In this document: piece after piece, positions 10,401 to 21,286 of the stretch | How positions within the stretch are numbered: position 1 is the stretch's first letter | Layout: every line of letters starts with the position of its first letter | Assembly (NCBI RefSeq): GCF_000275845.1 | Contig: NW_006766906.1 | Location: forward strand, 126,484-190,483 | Direction: 5' to 3' | DNA length: 64,000 nt | Origin: Dichomitus squalens LYAD-421 SS1 | Taxonomy: Eukaryota; Basidiomycota; Agaricomycetes; Polyporales; Polyporaceae | Program-made: the position numbers and the translations under genes | Notes under the pieces: generated by a model | Seen by the model: only the letters and a program-made list of their open reading frames with translations | Databases searched by the model: none | Told to the model about the DNA's origin: nothing

Positions 10401-13078
10401 TCAGTAATCGAGCGTAGAGTTCCGCGTGTCCTTGGTAACGTTGAACCACGTTGGGCCGTCGGGGAAAGTGAGCGGGGTGACCGTGACCCCAACGCCGTCC
10501 GCAATGGCTTTGCCGAGGGTCTCGTTGGCATGGTAGAAGAGCGAGGCCATGCGTTGACGGACGCTCTCGGTGGGAGCGGCACCAAGATGCCCTACGACGT
10601 TGCTGCGCAAGTGAAGAAAGGGAGAGCATGCTCATGTGAGATGGGAAAATCCGAGGGAGCGATAGCTTCGAGATGCGGACGTACTCTATGAGATTCTGCT
10701 GATCTTGGGCAGAGAGGCTGTTCCAGAAGCGGCGCGGCCAATCGAAGTCAATTTCGGTCACCGCAGAAAGGCTTGCAACTGCTCCACCCTGCGCATACAG
10801 CGTGGCATCAGACCGGATTTCACACCATGCCGTATCGTGCAAAGAAGACTTACGGTCCATTGCTGGTGCGTCTCATCAACGTAGGGCCGAGGAGGCAGAT
10901 TAATTTTTTGCAGGGTCGAAAGGTAATTGGGGCGCGAACCCTGGTTGCCATTGACATTCATGGCACCATCGCGCTCAAAGTTGGCGACGGGATTAATGGG
11001 AGCGTTGACCGGGATTTGCTATGGTAGTAAAATGCGGTAAGCAGACGTGATTACAGCACGAAAGAGCGGTCGACGGATGAACCTACCATGTGGTTGACAC
11101 CCAGGCGGTAACGGTGGGTATCTGACACAAGAAGGACGTTGAGCGGCTACGGCCCATGTGGCATGATAGCAAACGTACCAGGGTAAGAGAAGAGCCGCGC
11201 CTGGAGGACGGGGTCGGCGGAGGGTGCCCAGCCATCCACTGCGTGAGAAGGCGTGAAGGCGGCCTGCTCAATCTCCGCGAAGTAACTTTGGCGAGATTTC
11301 AGCATCGGAAGCAAGCCAGAAACGATCATAACCTTACTTGTCAGGGTTCTGCGTGAGGTAGAACTTTCCGATCTCAGTCTTGGGGACATCATCAAAGCCC
11401 CAGTCCCTAAGCAACATCGGTTTGACACCTCGCGGAAATGGCAAGTTATTTTCACGCACTTGGTGAGATCGAGAACGTTGTACTTGAAGGTCTCGGCCTC
11501 CTGAGGAGTGAGCACCTGGGCGTACATGGTCCAACCAGGGTATGTGCCGTTCTGGATGGACTCGTAAAGGTCCTGGGTCGCGAAATCGGGGTTCAAGCCT
11601 GCAGGCACGTTGTCAGTTGATTTTCCACACGTAGTGGGTTCATGGGAGCTCACCCGCAATTGCAGTCGCATCCGCGTTCGTAAAGTTCCTCACGCCTTGC
11701 ATAGATTCGGCGTACAACTTGACATATACCCATGAACCGTCCTGCTTCACCCATCTGAGACCGGAAGTTTAGCAGGCTGGCCGTGATGGTACGGCGTGGG
11801 ATGACTAGCTAGGGACGCACCGATAGGTATGGCCAGTCCAAGCATGCATATGACGGAAGCCATAAGGCGTTCCGAGGTCAGAGAAGAGACGCATGACCTG
11901 GTAAAGCGACTCGGGATTGGAGCCAAGGTAGTCCCAAAACATGCTGTTTCGGATAACGTAAATCGAGGAGGAAGGTAAAATCAATTACTGCAGAATGCAA
12001 ACATACTCCTTGTCACGCAAATGGCTCGCCGGGTGGCGCTTCTGAGTCTACGGAAACAGGCCCATCAGATAAATATAGAAGGATATCAGAAGCCATGCGA
12101 CTGACGTGGATGAAGTGCGGGAACTTAGCCGGATCCCGAATGAAGAAGACGGGCGTATCTTTTCACTGATCAGCGTCGCCTATGGCGGCATAGGGTCCAA
12201 GAGTCGCTCACTGTTCATCACAAGGTCGAGAATACCCTTCCTGGTCCTAAACCTGCGCACATGGTTGTGAAGTGTTGAGGGCGAGCCGCCAGATTGCAAG
12301 CGCAGGGCTTACTTGATAGCGAAGCCGCGGGGGTCGCGGGCTTCGTCCGCAGAACCTGACTCACCGCCCACAGTACTGAATCGGACTGCGAAATGGAAGC
12401 ATCAGTCGGCGGTATCAAAGCCGTAGGAGTGCGGGAAAAGACGCACTTGTGATTGGCGTCCTAAGACCATCTTCACTGAGTAGGTCCCTGCGAAGGTTGT
12501 TCATCAGCATCCCGAATGTCAAGAATACGACGGCAGCTGTACATCATAGTGTAGTTCTTGGCAAACTCGGCATTCGTGGCTTCAAAATAGCCGTGGGCAC
12601 CGGCTGCCAGTGCAACCCGCGGTCAATGACTACAGCGATAGAGGCAAATGAACAGCCTTGTACGGACCACCACGAGCATGAACGACGCGCTCAGGGATGC
12701 GCTCACGATCGAACGACCCAAAGAGCTCGAGCAGATGGGTGTCCTGCAGCAAAAGCGGACCTAAACCATGATCACATCAGGATCTTCGCTTCGCTCAGCA
12801 ATGTATCACCCACCGTCGGATCCAATCCGCACATACTGGTATGGATGGGGGTAAGGTGAACCGTTGTCCAAAGTGTAATCGACTTCGGTGGCATCTTCGC
12901 CGGAGGTCTTCTCCTGGACGTTGAAGCCGGTGTTCACATCGAAGTTGAACGATTCGGCCTGGCTCGGCGGAGCAGTGTCACGAGCAAGACCGGGGGCATC
13001 TTGTCCCGGGTACCAGCCGTTCACGGCGGTGGTCACCGACACAGTAGCTAGGATGATGCGGAATGCGGGAGATAGCAT
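10401..13078 (-). CDS. Secreted catalase (monofunctional haem catalase)
   Basis: Many short exons on the minus strand give a catalase. Motifs in order: signal peptide ([21 protein letters not shown]); [20 protein letters not shown] followed by [18 protein letters not shown], which holds the distal haem histidine; [20 protein letters not shown] then [48 protein letters not shown]; the proximal haem ligand tyrosine in [14 protein letters not shown]; and a C-terminal helical part ending RNSTLDY. It converts hydrogen peroxide to water and oxygen. The size fits a small-subunit (clade 3 type) enzyme without the large-subunit flavodoxin-like extension, and the signal peptide points to export. A TATAAAG lies 102 bases upstream of the start at 13078. 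An upstream in-frame ATG at 13150 is only 30 bases from it and is less likely. Confidence 0.92.
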
Positions 13079-13179
13079 GACGGTCCGTGCGCGGCACTGG
13101 CCAGAAGAGGCAGAGGAGAAAGGCTCGGTTTGAGGGTGGAAAAAGTGCACGAGCTACGGCAGATCGTTCGACTCCGATA

Positions 13180-13186
13180 CTTTATA
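13180..13186 (-). promoter_or_regulatory. TATA box of the catalase gene
   Basis: TATAAAG on the minus strand, 102 bases upstream of the preferred start codon at 13078. Confidence 0.5.
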
Positions 13187-13663
13187 CCTATACCCCGTAC
13201 CGGTCGTCTATGGTGCGAAGAGGATTGGCGAAACGGATTGGTAACCTGAGTCCGAGAAGACCTCTGAGGAGACATTACCGTCATCAGCACATTTTGAGCC
13301 GGCTGGTGGCGACCAGGGTTGTGGTAGCCAATGGGACCCATTGGTTGAGTGATGACTACAGTTTGCGTAGCATGAATTCCGGTTGCTGGTGTCTGGATGG
13401 TGATTAGAAGTGCCGGACTGGGCGGGGATTTGGCCTGTTCGTTTCCTTTCTCGGATGAACCCTGCTCGGAGGGACGCATGCACCATGCTCGTCCAGACTC
13501 AGCCGTAACGCCACAACCGATACTCCAGAACGCTTAAAAGTCTTTCAAGACGCTGCTAGTACATAGTCGTTATTACAGCCTCGTCAGTAAAGTCATCATC
13601 ACTAGTCTCGTGACCAGCCTGGTCATGAGACTACGCAGCACAATATGCACATGTAAGATTGAC

Positions 13664-13946
13664 CCAGAGCACAATGTGGGGCCATGTCACAGCATGATAT
13701 CGCACGTGTCCTCGGCCAAACGACGATTTGGCATGGACTAGGCAGGGAGGTCGATGCGTATTTTCGTATAGGCTCGGTCCCCTCCCCGCAAACAGACGAA
13801 GACCGTAGCTTTGTACCTAGGGCACCCCGAAACAAAGTTACGGTCACCGTTTTGTCAATGCCCCTTGTCGAGCCTATGCAGATTTCGCACATTTCCCCGC
13901 CAAAGCGTAACAGGAATGGCACGTGATGCCCCACATTGTGCTCTGG
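13664..13946. mobile_element. Fold-back (MITE-like) inverted-repeat element
   Basis: A perfect 19-base inverted repeat closes the element: ccagagcacaatgtggggc at 13664–13682 and its reverse complement at 13928–13946. Inside are further nested inverted matches around a centre near 13823: accgtagctttg (13802–13813) with caaagttacggt (13833–13844), 11 of 12 paired, and tataggctcg (13767–13776) with cgagcctatg (13869–13878), 9 of 10 paired. The two arms differ by about 35 bases of extra sequence on the left. No obvious target-site duplication was found and there is no coding capacity. It resembles a miniature inverted-repeat or fold-back element. Confidence 0.6.
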
Positions 13947-15148
13947 CCCCTGGACCAATCTTAGCAAGAAAAGCTTCAGCGCACATGACCGCACCTCAGG
14001 AGAGCACGCACGTGTAAGCGAATCGTGAGTCACGGTTTGAGACGTACAAAGCGAAGGTCTATAGTTTAGTATCTCCGGCGCCGGAGGATGAACGGAGGTT
14101 CCTCGCCTCCATATGAATGAGAGAGGGTACTACCTCAAGAACAACTTGACCATCGGAAGAGGCTGCACAACAACCACCCGAGGCGACCTGTCGTGAGGCA
14201 TCAATTGTGCAGCATGACAAGGTCCAAATCGCGAAGGACGAAGATGAATTGACGTGCCGCCGAAGAATGGGTGCGACGCGTAAGCGTTGGACACTAGTGG
14301 ACGAGCGGCGCCGATGTCGGGTGCAGCTGCACCCATGTCTATCGCATCTCCCGAAGTTTTGATGGATCGGCGTGGACTTTTTCGATCGGTGTGGAAAGCG
14401 ACCCAGGCAATCATAGAGATCCACTTCGAATTCCGCATCATCACAAAGCTGGAGGTTTGTCGACTTGACCACGAACTGTTCCAGGGGTACTTATGCCTGC
14501 GGGGACGAAAATTTGAGTGCAATCGGTAAAGTTGCATATGATATTCTTAGAATCAGCAGCTTTTCCACGATTCGAGATCGAAACAGGATGACCGAGGATG
14601 TGTGTAAGTAGAACAATCCTGGCAACCACGCTTCGTTTCGCTGGGCTGACTACGTGCCCGCAAGGCCCGTAAGTGGAGCAGACAACAACTGGCGTGTTCA
14701 TCACGTCGAGGATTTGGATCATCGACGTTCTCGCCAGAATACACTAGTAAGCCTAAATACGGGTCAGCACCGAAATCATTCATGTGACTATGCAATGCCA
14801 GGTGGATTGGACTACGCACCGTATACTGTCTCCCTGAAAAGTTCTCATGTAAGCTCTAAGTCCCAGGAACACAGAATCGTGCTGGACTGTTGAGAACCGG
14901 TCTTCCGGCCGAGGGTCGTCTCCGCCGTCAGGACGGTTGGGTCACTCAACCTGCCCAACCCTCCCAATCTGGAAGGCATGATCCGGTTAGGTCCATTGAG
15001 TAGACTTTCCGACCGGCTTGTCACCGCTCGAACGCATCAGTCTCATTATCAGACGGTGACCACAATGGCGCGAGGGATGATCATCTACTGGGAAAGGTGC
15101 CAAGGGGCTAGATATGTATAAGACGAAGAAAAAGAGGGATACCGCAAA

Positions 15149-15642
15149 TCACTCCGGCTTTGTCCTGCTGGCATCCCCGCCATACAGCGTCTTCCGCCCC
15201 CATTCGATGATACTTCGATCCAGCTGTCTTGCGCCACGGAATACCGTCTCGATTTGAGAGTTCCACTGGCTCTGCAGCGCCGTGACAAATGTCCGGTCGG
15301 GAATACGCTGTGAGGCGGGTACAGGGGCCGGAATGTCTGCGGCTGCGTTCACCAACCGCTCAGAAAGACGATGTAAGCTGCAGTACGAAGTGAGCGTCCA
15401 GATATGCCTTGGGAGGCCACCACAAGCGTACTCTGCCTGGTGATGTTGTGTCCTGCAGCGAGATAAGCATAGAGTTATGCGCGCACAAGAAACTGTCGCT
15501 CACCTTGTTGTTATCATCGCGGAGAAACCATAGTATACCTAAGGTGCACATGAGCTCACCGGTCACCAGTACTCAGAAGACACCAAGGACGTACACCGCC
15601 CGCCACTAGAGCACCAGATGCCGCTCCCACAAGAAAAGACAT
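15149..15642 (-). CDS. MIC12: MICOS complex subunit Mic12 (Aim5/Fmp51 family)
   Basis: Four small exons (15642–15595, 15538–15504, 15452–15432, 15377–15149) join to 110 residues. The N-terminus is a glycine-rich membrane segment, MSFLVGAASGALVAGGVYYG, followed by a charged segment (TRTQHHQADLHRLSERL), a proline-rich linker (DIPAPVPASQRIPDR) and a C-terminal amphipathic region (QWNSQIETVFRGARQLDRSI, then WGRKTLYGG). This is the size and layout of the small fungal Mic12 subunit, which sits in the mitochondrial inner membrane at crista junctions. The gene is easily missed because its first three exons are 48, 35 and 21 nt. It is head to head with the mitoribosomal mL44 gene. The call rests on remembered family pattern, not on a search. 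Confidence 0.8.
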
Positions 15643-16089
15643 CGTTCAGGACTCTTGAAGAGGGAGTGTAGATTGCGTTTAGAGCAATAGTCGCCTGGCG
15701 ACGGCGAGAGACATGAAGAAACGGGACGAGTTCAGTACTGACAGCGTCGATCAGCCGTTTGGGGTTAACAGTTTCAAATTGGGGTTACTGAGCAAAAGTG
15801 AATATGATTACCGCCCGCGCCCAAAGTGCCGAAGATATTGAGCGCCGTCCTCGCCTTCGCCGCCGCCATCGTTGCCCTCATCGCCCTCGTCGTCCCAGAC
15901 GACCCCTCACCACTGCTTAGGCTGTGCAAAACCTGCAGAGCTGGCGACACAACCCTCTAGACTCGCTGTGCAATAATGTCCAAAAGTTGGGAATGCGCGC
16001 TGGCTCTGCGAAGAGCAGCCGGCTGTCGCAAACGGGTGTCAATGCCTCCGTGTCCGTATTTCTCTCTATTCACTAGTGTGCGTCAACCC
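15643..16089. promoter_or_regulatory. Divergent upstream region of MIC12 and mL44
   Basis: About 450 bases shared by two mitochondrial genes facing apart. It also contains an open frame encoding a hydrophobic segment (15808–15960) that lacks an ATG; its nature is unknown. Confidence 0.45.
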
Positions 16090-16968
16090 ATGGTTTCTCT
16101 AGCTGCCAGGTTGCCTTTGCGTGCCATGTCGTCACAAGTCGCGCAGGCCCAGGTGGCTCCTACGCAAATCACGCCGAACCCCGAGCTTCTCCCTCGCAGG
16201 ATGACGGAGCAGTGGAAGAGGCAGGATGACGGGCTCGTACGGCATCTGAACGACGTATTCTCTCCACTGCAGTTTCCGCCGGAGCTTGCTTCTCGAATAT
16301 TGACACATGCGAGTCATCCCGACGCTGTCCGGAGGCATAACGCGAGGTTGAGTTTCGTAGGTGAGTACATGCTCTTCACCGTTTTCCCATTTCATGTTGG
16401 CGAGGCGCTGATGCTACGGTGTGTACAGGACGACGTGTTTTACAATCCTACTTACTCATGTTCATACACTCGTCGCCGGCCCTGCAACCCGAGCATGACT
16501 ACGAGAAGCTCGCCCTCCGTGCCCTCAACACGTACACTCTCGGCGAGCATATTGCACCGAATTGGCGGCTTGGGAAAGTTATCAAGTGGAAGCCGATGAA
16601 TGTCGGAAACCTGTCAAGACCCCTCGGACCTGATGCAGATGTCCCTGCTCCGCTAGCCAACGCAACGGGCGATGCTGTGCGTAGCATCGGTATGTACAAG
16701 GTGCACGGGACAACGGTCGAGGCAGTAGTGGGCGGCGTATTTCACCAATTTGTGAGTGTTTCCTTCCCGGACGCATGACTGCAGCATAGCTCATGCCGGT
16801 ACATCTGATGCGCAGGGCGGAGCTGTCGCTCATCGTCTTTTCCATACTCGACTGCTTCCTCATTTGTGCATACAAGGCAGCATGGAAGGTCTTCATGCAG
16901 CATACCATCAGCACGCTCTGGAGGTTTGCGAGAAGATGGGTGGGCGCACGGGGCCGCTATTGCGGTGA
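16090..16968 (+). CDS. MRPL3: Mitochondrial large ribosomal subunit protein mL44 (RNase III fold)
   Basis: Three exons (start to 16360, 16429–16751, 16816–16968) join in frame. The protein has an N-terminal presequence (MVSLAARLPLRAMSS) and an RNase III-like domain: FPPELASRILTHAS, then HNARLSFVGRRVLQSYLLM, then ATGDAVRSIGMYKVHGTTVE and a VVGGVFHQFGGAVAHRLFHT segment. It lacks the acidic signature of active RNase III, as expected for mL44 (yeast MRPL3), a structural subunit of the mitoribosome. Starts at 15976, 16042 and 16090 are all in frame. I chose 16090 because it gives a compact basic presequence of about 248 residues in total. The S9 peptidase gene begins only 80 bases downstream if its first ATG is used. 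Confidence 0.82.
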
Positions 16969-17047
16969 GAGGACGGCGCGTTGGTTCTAGGTTTCAATAG
17001 TTATCTTACCTGCACACACATGAAGTAATCAATGCTCTGCGTCTTTC

Positions 17048-19500
17048 ATGCCCTCCTCGAATCTCCTTGTGCTCGCAGGCTTCCCTCGCCCACAGCCCAA
17101 CATAGTATCTGCGGATCCTCAGCGGCGCTCGATTAGGAGTCCCTGGGCGCTCGGTGCCCGGACGTTCTCCACTACTCCCACCATGGCGAAATCTACAGCT
17201 CCCTATGGCACTTGGACCTCTCCCGTCACTCTGGAAGTAATCCTTAAAAGTGTGCGTTATTCGGAGTGATCAGAGCATACGCGCCATAGTGATCCCACAA
17301 AGCAGGGCAGCAAGGTCGACGAGCTCCTAGCAGATCCGATTACATCTACCATCTACCACATCGAGAGGAGACCCGCAGAAGCCGGCCGTACTGTCATCGT
17401 CAAAACTGAGATAGGCGAGGATGTGGTAGGAAAGGAGTGGAATGTACGGACCGGGGTGCATGAGGTATGTACACTACCGCGTTCAAGTCGACGGAAGGGG
17501 CGGCTTACAGCGACATGCTCCCAGTATGGCGGTACCCCGGCAACAGCGTATGATGGCATTATCTACTTTTCCAACCTCGAAGATGGCCGAGTGTACAGGC
17601 TGATAGCGGGCCAGAAGCCTGAGGCAGTCACTCCTGGTATGTCTACTCTTCACTCCGACTTCCCATCAGCCTCCGGGATGAAATCTGGTCTCATACTACA
17701 TAGAGAACAAGAACCACCGTTTTGCACAGCTCGCTGTTCATCCCAAGAAAACACACCTTCTTGTCGCGATCCTTGAAGACCATACTAAGCCACAGCCTGC
17801 GGATGTCGTCAATACGCTCGTAGTCATCGATACTAATGAGAAGACTGTGTCCCCTCTAATCTCCGGTGCCGACTTCTACTCGCACCCGACTTTCACACCA
17901 GATGGGACACACATAGCGTGGCAGCAATGGTTCCATCCTGACATGAGCTGGGAAGGCTGTGAGATCGGCGTCGCGGAGGTCCGCGTTGATACCGCCTCGA
18001 TTAAAGTCGTAAATACGAAGCCAGTCGCCGGGCGGCCCCTCGATGTCAGTGCGACCTACCCTGTGTGGGCCTCGAACGACCTTTTGCTATTTGTATCGGA
18101 CGAACATGGCTACTGGAACCCTTGGACGTACTCCGTCTCTTCGGGCAAAGCATCCGCAGTGCTCTCCAAGCCCGTTGATGAAGACTTTGCAGAGCCCGGC
18201 TGGCGACTTGGCTGGAGATTTGGCACCCCACTTGACAGCGAGGGAAAGTATGCCCTCTACACTGCGCTGAGGGAGGGCCGGAATGTACTCTACCTCATCA
18301 GCCTCCGCACCGGTACGCTGGAGGAGCTCGAGAGTCCATACGTGCACATCAACTATGTCACCCGCGTAACGCACGATGCGGTGGTGTTCCAAGGGCGGCG
18401 TAACGATGGCGAAGAAAGTACAGTGCTGTGCAACATCAAGGAGTACGCGAAGCCCAAGTTTACGTCCATCGGCCCCAGGGCGAACAAGGACGAATTGCCG
18501 TTCGACCGCGCATACGTGTCGGTGCCGCAGTCGTTTGTGCTCAAGGACCCGGAGACGGGCGAACCCTCCCATGTGATCTACTACCCGCCGACGAATCCCG
18601 AGTTTGCTGCCCCCGATGGAGAGAAACCTCCTGCGATCTTCAACGTTCACGGTGGTCCCACAAGTCGAACTTCGCAGGGACTAAGCTACCAGCGGCTATT
18701 CTATACCACGCGCGGATGGGCATGGTAAGCCGGTGTCTACGTCCGTATGCTTTCTTGTTCAACATTGGCCGGTTTCTTTTCAGGGTGGACGTCAACTATG
18801 GCGGCAGCAATGGTCATGGACGCAAATATAGGTGAGTCCCTACTATGCTCTACTTGTCGAGTGCAATCTGACGTGGTTCTGCAGTAAACGACTTGAAGGG
18901 CGGTGGGGTATTACCGATGTTCGAGACACCGTGGTCGCCGTCAAGCAGTTGTCATCGGAGCCATACTCCCTCGTCGACCACCAGCGCACTGCAGTCACAG
19001 GCGGCTCTGCGGGCGGTTACACCGTGCTCAAGACGTTATGCTCGTGCCCGGATGCGTTCGCGGCTGGGACATCTTCATATGGCATTTCGGACTTCTTCAA
19101 GCTTGCAGAATTTACGCACAAGTTCGAGAGCCAGTACCTGTTTAAGCTCGTAGGAGGCACTCCAGAGCAGGTTCCGGACGTGTATAAGGAGCGGTCACCC
19201 GTGTTCTTGGCGGGAAACATCAAGGCTCCGCTTCTGGTGCGTTATCGGGGGACAGCAACTCTTGATATCGCACAGATACTGAAATCTGCACTCGGATAGG
19301 TCCTCCAAGGCTCGGAAGATGCCGTGGTACCTCCAAACCAAGCGGAGGGCATCGTCGAAAACATCAGGAAGCGTGGTGGTCGTGTCGAATATACCGTCTT
19401 TCAGGGAGAAGGTCACGGGTGGAGAAAGGAGGAGAATATCCGTGCCGCGCTCGAGAAGGAGCTCGCGTTCTACGAGGACGTGTTTGGTTTGCGGAAGTGA
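17048..19500 (+). CDS. S9 family peptidase (prolyl oligopeptidase/acylaminoacyl-peptidase type)
   Basis: Seven exons (17048–17251, 17306–17464, 17525–17636, 17704–18724, 18784–18831, 18885–19236, 19300–19500) give 698 residues, or 653 from the second ATG at 17183. The N-terminal two thirds is a beta-propeller (YDGIIYFSNLEDGRVYRL, FTPDGTHIAWQQW, LLFVSDEHGYWNPW). The C-terminal alpha/beta hydrolase has the oxyanion motif FNVHGGPT, the nucleophile in GGSAGGY, the acid in GSEDAVVPP and the histidine in GEGHGW, so the Ser-Asp-His triad is intact. It should cleave short peptides or N-acylated residues. The segment between the two ATGs is arginine-rich and ends RTFSTTP, as mitochondrial presequences do. 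The shorter form would be cytosolic. Confidence 0.93.
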
Positions 19501-21286
19501 ATGGTTTCACATGAACAACTGCATCGATGCTACCTAAATCATCCCTCGTGCCCAATCTCGTCTACTCTCAGACAGTCATTTCGTTGCAGCCAGTGAGGCC
19601 ATGGCTCATCCAATGGTTTTGTCTTCAGATATCGAGAGAGCGGACGAAGCATTAGCGGTGAGTACATTAATGCTCGTGGTGATTCGGGACTTCCTGTAGA
19701 AGCTGTACTGCCACTGCTTGGCGTCATCCACCAGGGATTTCTATACAATCTCGATTCCATCCATGTTCGCTCCCCGTTGGGATCTCATGTAGACCATCTC
19801 TTCCGCCTCTTTCTCGTTATCCCGGCATCGAGTCCCAATTCCTCCCATTGATGATACCTTGGTCTTCAGGAAGGACCGATTGATCCTACCCATGTATGTG
19901 ATTTCGTGCGCCTCTTACCTCCCTCATGGAAGCGTGCTGGCGGCCTTGTTGTCAGTTTACTAGCAAGATAGCCTACACAGGAAGCGCCAATCACAGCGGG
20001 ATCATCGTGAGTTTGATCTCTCTCACAGACATCCGCGGACGCAGCTAAAAAAAACTGCGAACCAGTATGCTATGCTGGGAGGCTTGACAAGCCCTTGAGC
20101 TTGACATGGAACAGTCAGGTAGGGTGACGGACGGATGTGGCGACGATCGCGCCCAGGACTAGCCCCTGAAGCTGGGCCGCGCTCATCGAGCAGCAACAAG
20201 TCGGATCATTGAGCCTCATTCTCTCTAATTGTGCTATTGTAGTTTGAATTTCCCCGATAGGTGCGGCAATTCTAGTGCAATTGAGCGAACAGCGTGTGAC
20301 GTTACGCACTGTGGTCCGTACTGAGGAGTCCAGAAGATCCGCTAAGTACTCCTACACAAGCACTGGAACTGCGGGAGATCGCATACTCAAGGATATCTGC
20401 CTAATAAGCAAGTCCACCCGACGCGTACTTCATACTTACTTATCCCCGGTATGGTGAGTTTCCTTCTTCCTCTCCGTGTCAGCAATGGCGATGTTCTCAG
20501 CACGCACGAGTTGGGCAGCCGAACACATGGTCCCATTCGCACCCATCATACGAGGTGCATGCTGTGACTCTCTGAGCAGAACTGCTCGTGGACTTACTAC
20601 ACCAATTGTACACGGTGCGCAAGCTCATTGAGTGGAGGTTGGAGTCAAAATACTGTGCATCGCATCACCGCATGATCCTCGAAATGGCACATGCAAATTC
20701 TGCTCCAGTGTGCACGCAAAGCGGTGCATGTGCATCCTCCTTCTACATTAGCCAGATTGCCCAATGCCCATGTCATCCAAAGTGCAAATACTCATGCGCC
20801 GGGCGCGAGCGTCTGTGGTCGCATCCGACATCAAACGAGTCTCTCCGATCAGCAGCGTCGTACGGCGCGGCCGGCAGAAACCAGCCGCATGGACCGCAGA
20901 TCCCGCAGTGCTGGTGGCAGTGCTGGTAGAAGCAAGGGATGTGTCTCTTCGAATCTTTTCGCAGAACACCTTTGCTCACACCAACTCAAGGCACATACAG
21001 ATTCTATCTGTATGAGTCACAATTTCCTGATGGTCGTCTTCGCCGGCAGAGGGAGTAACACACTGAACGAAAGCTGCGGCGCTTGTTTGATCAAGCGGCT
21101 CGTCGCCCGACGCGAGGGTAAAATCTCGACCTGATCCTGCGCATCATTGGCGATGCGCCGCTGGTGCCTTGTCATTACAGGTGATCTCCATCACTTGTCA
21201 TCGCTTGTTTGAAGAGGACCATGTGTATAAGTAGGGATGGCCGGGGTGGGGGACAGTATCCCTCTTTTCTTGCCTGCATTTTGACA
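19501..21286. other. 1.8-kb interval without a recognised gene
   Basis: Holds the GH128 promoter at its right end. Around 19627–19850 on the plus strand there is an open stretch of protein-like sequence (GEYINARGDSGLPVEAVLPL and onward) with no start or homology I can name; it may be a relict. The rest shows only short overlapping frames. Confidence 0.4.
21226..21231 (+). promoter_or_regulatory. TATA box of the GH128 gene
   Basis: TATAAG, 61 bases upstream of the start codon at 21287, the right spacing for a transcription start about 30 bases before the ATG. Confidence 0.6.

Larger units (their letters stand above)
13079..15148. other. Gene-poor 2-kb interval
   Basis: Apart from the catalase promoter and the fold-back element at 13664–13946, I recognise no gene. 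Several 80–140-codon frames overlap on both strands between 13.6 and 14.9 kb, but none resembles a known family or joins through convincing introns. Confidence 0.5.

Noticed and set aside
14059..14537. Paired minus-strand frames of about 135 codons
   Set aside because: No family resemblance. Adjacent frames cannot be joined by good splice sites.
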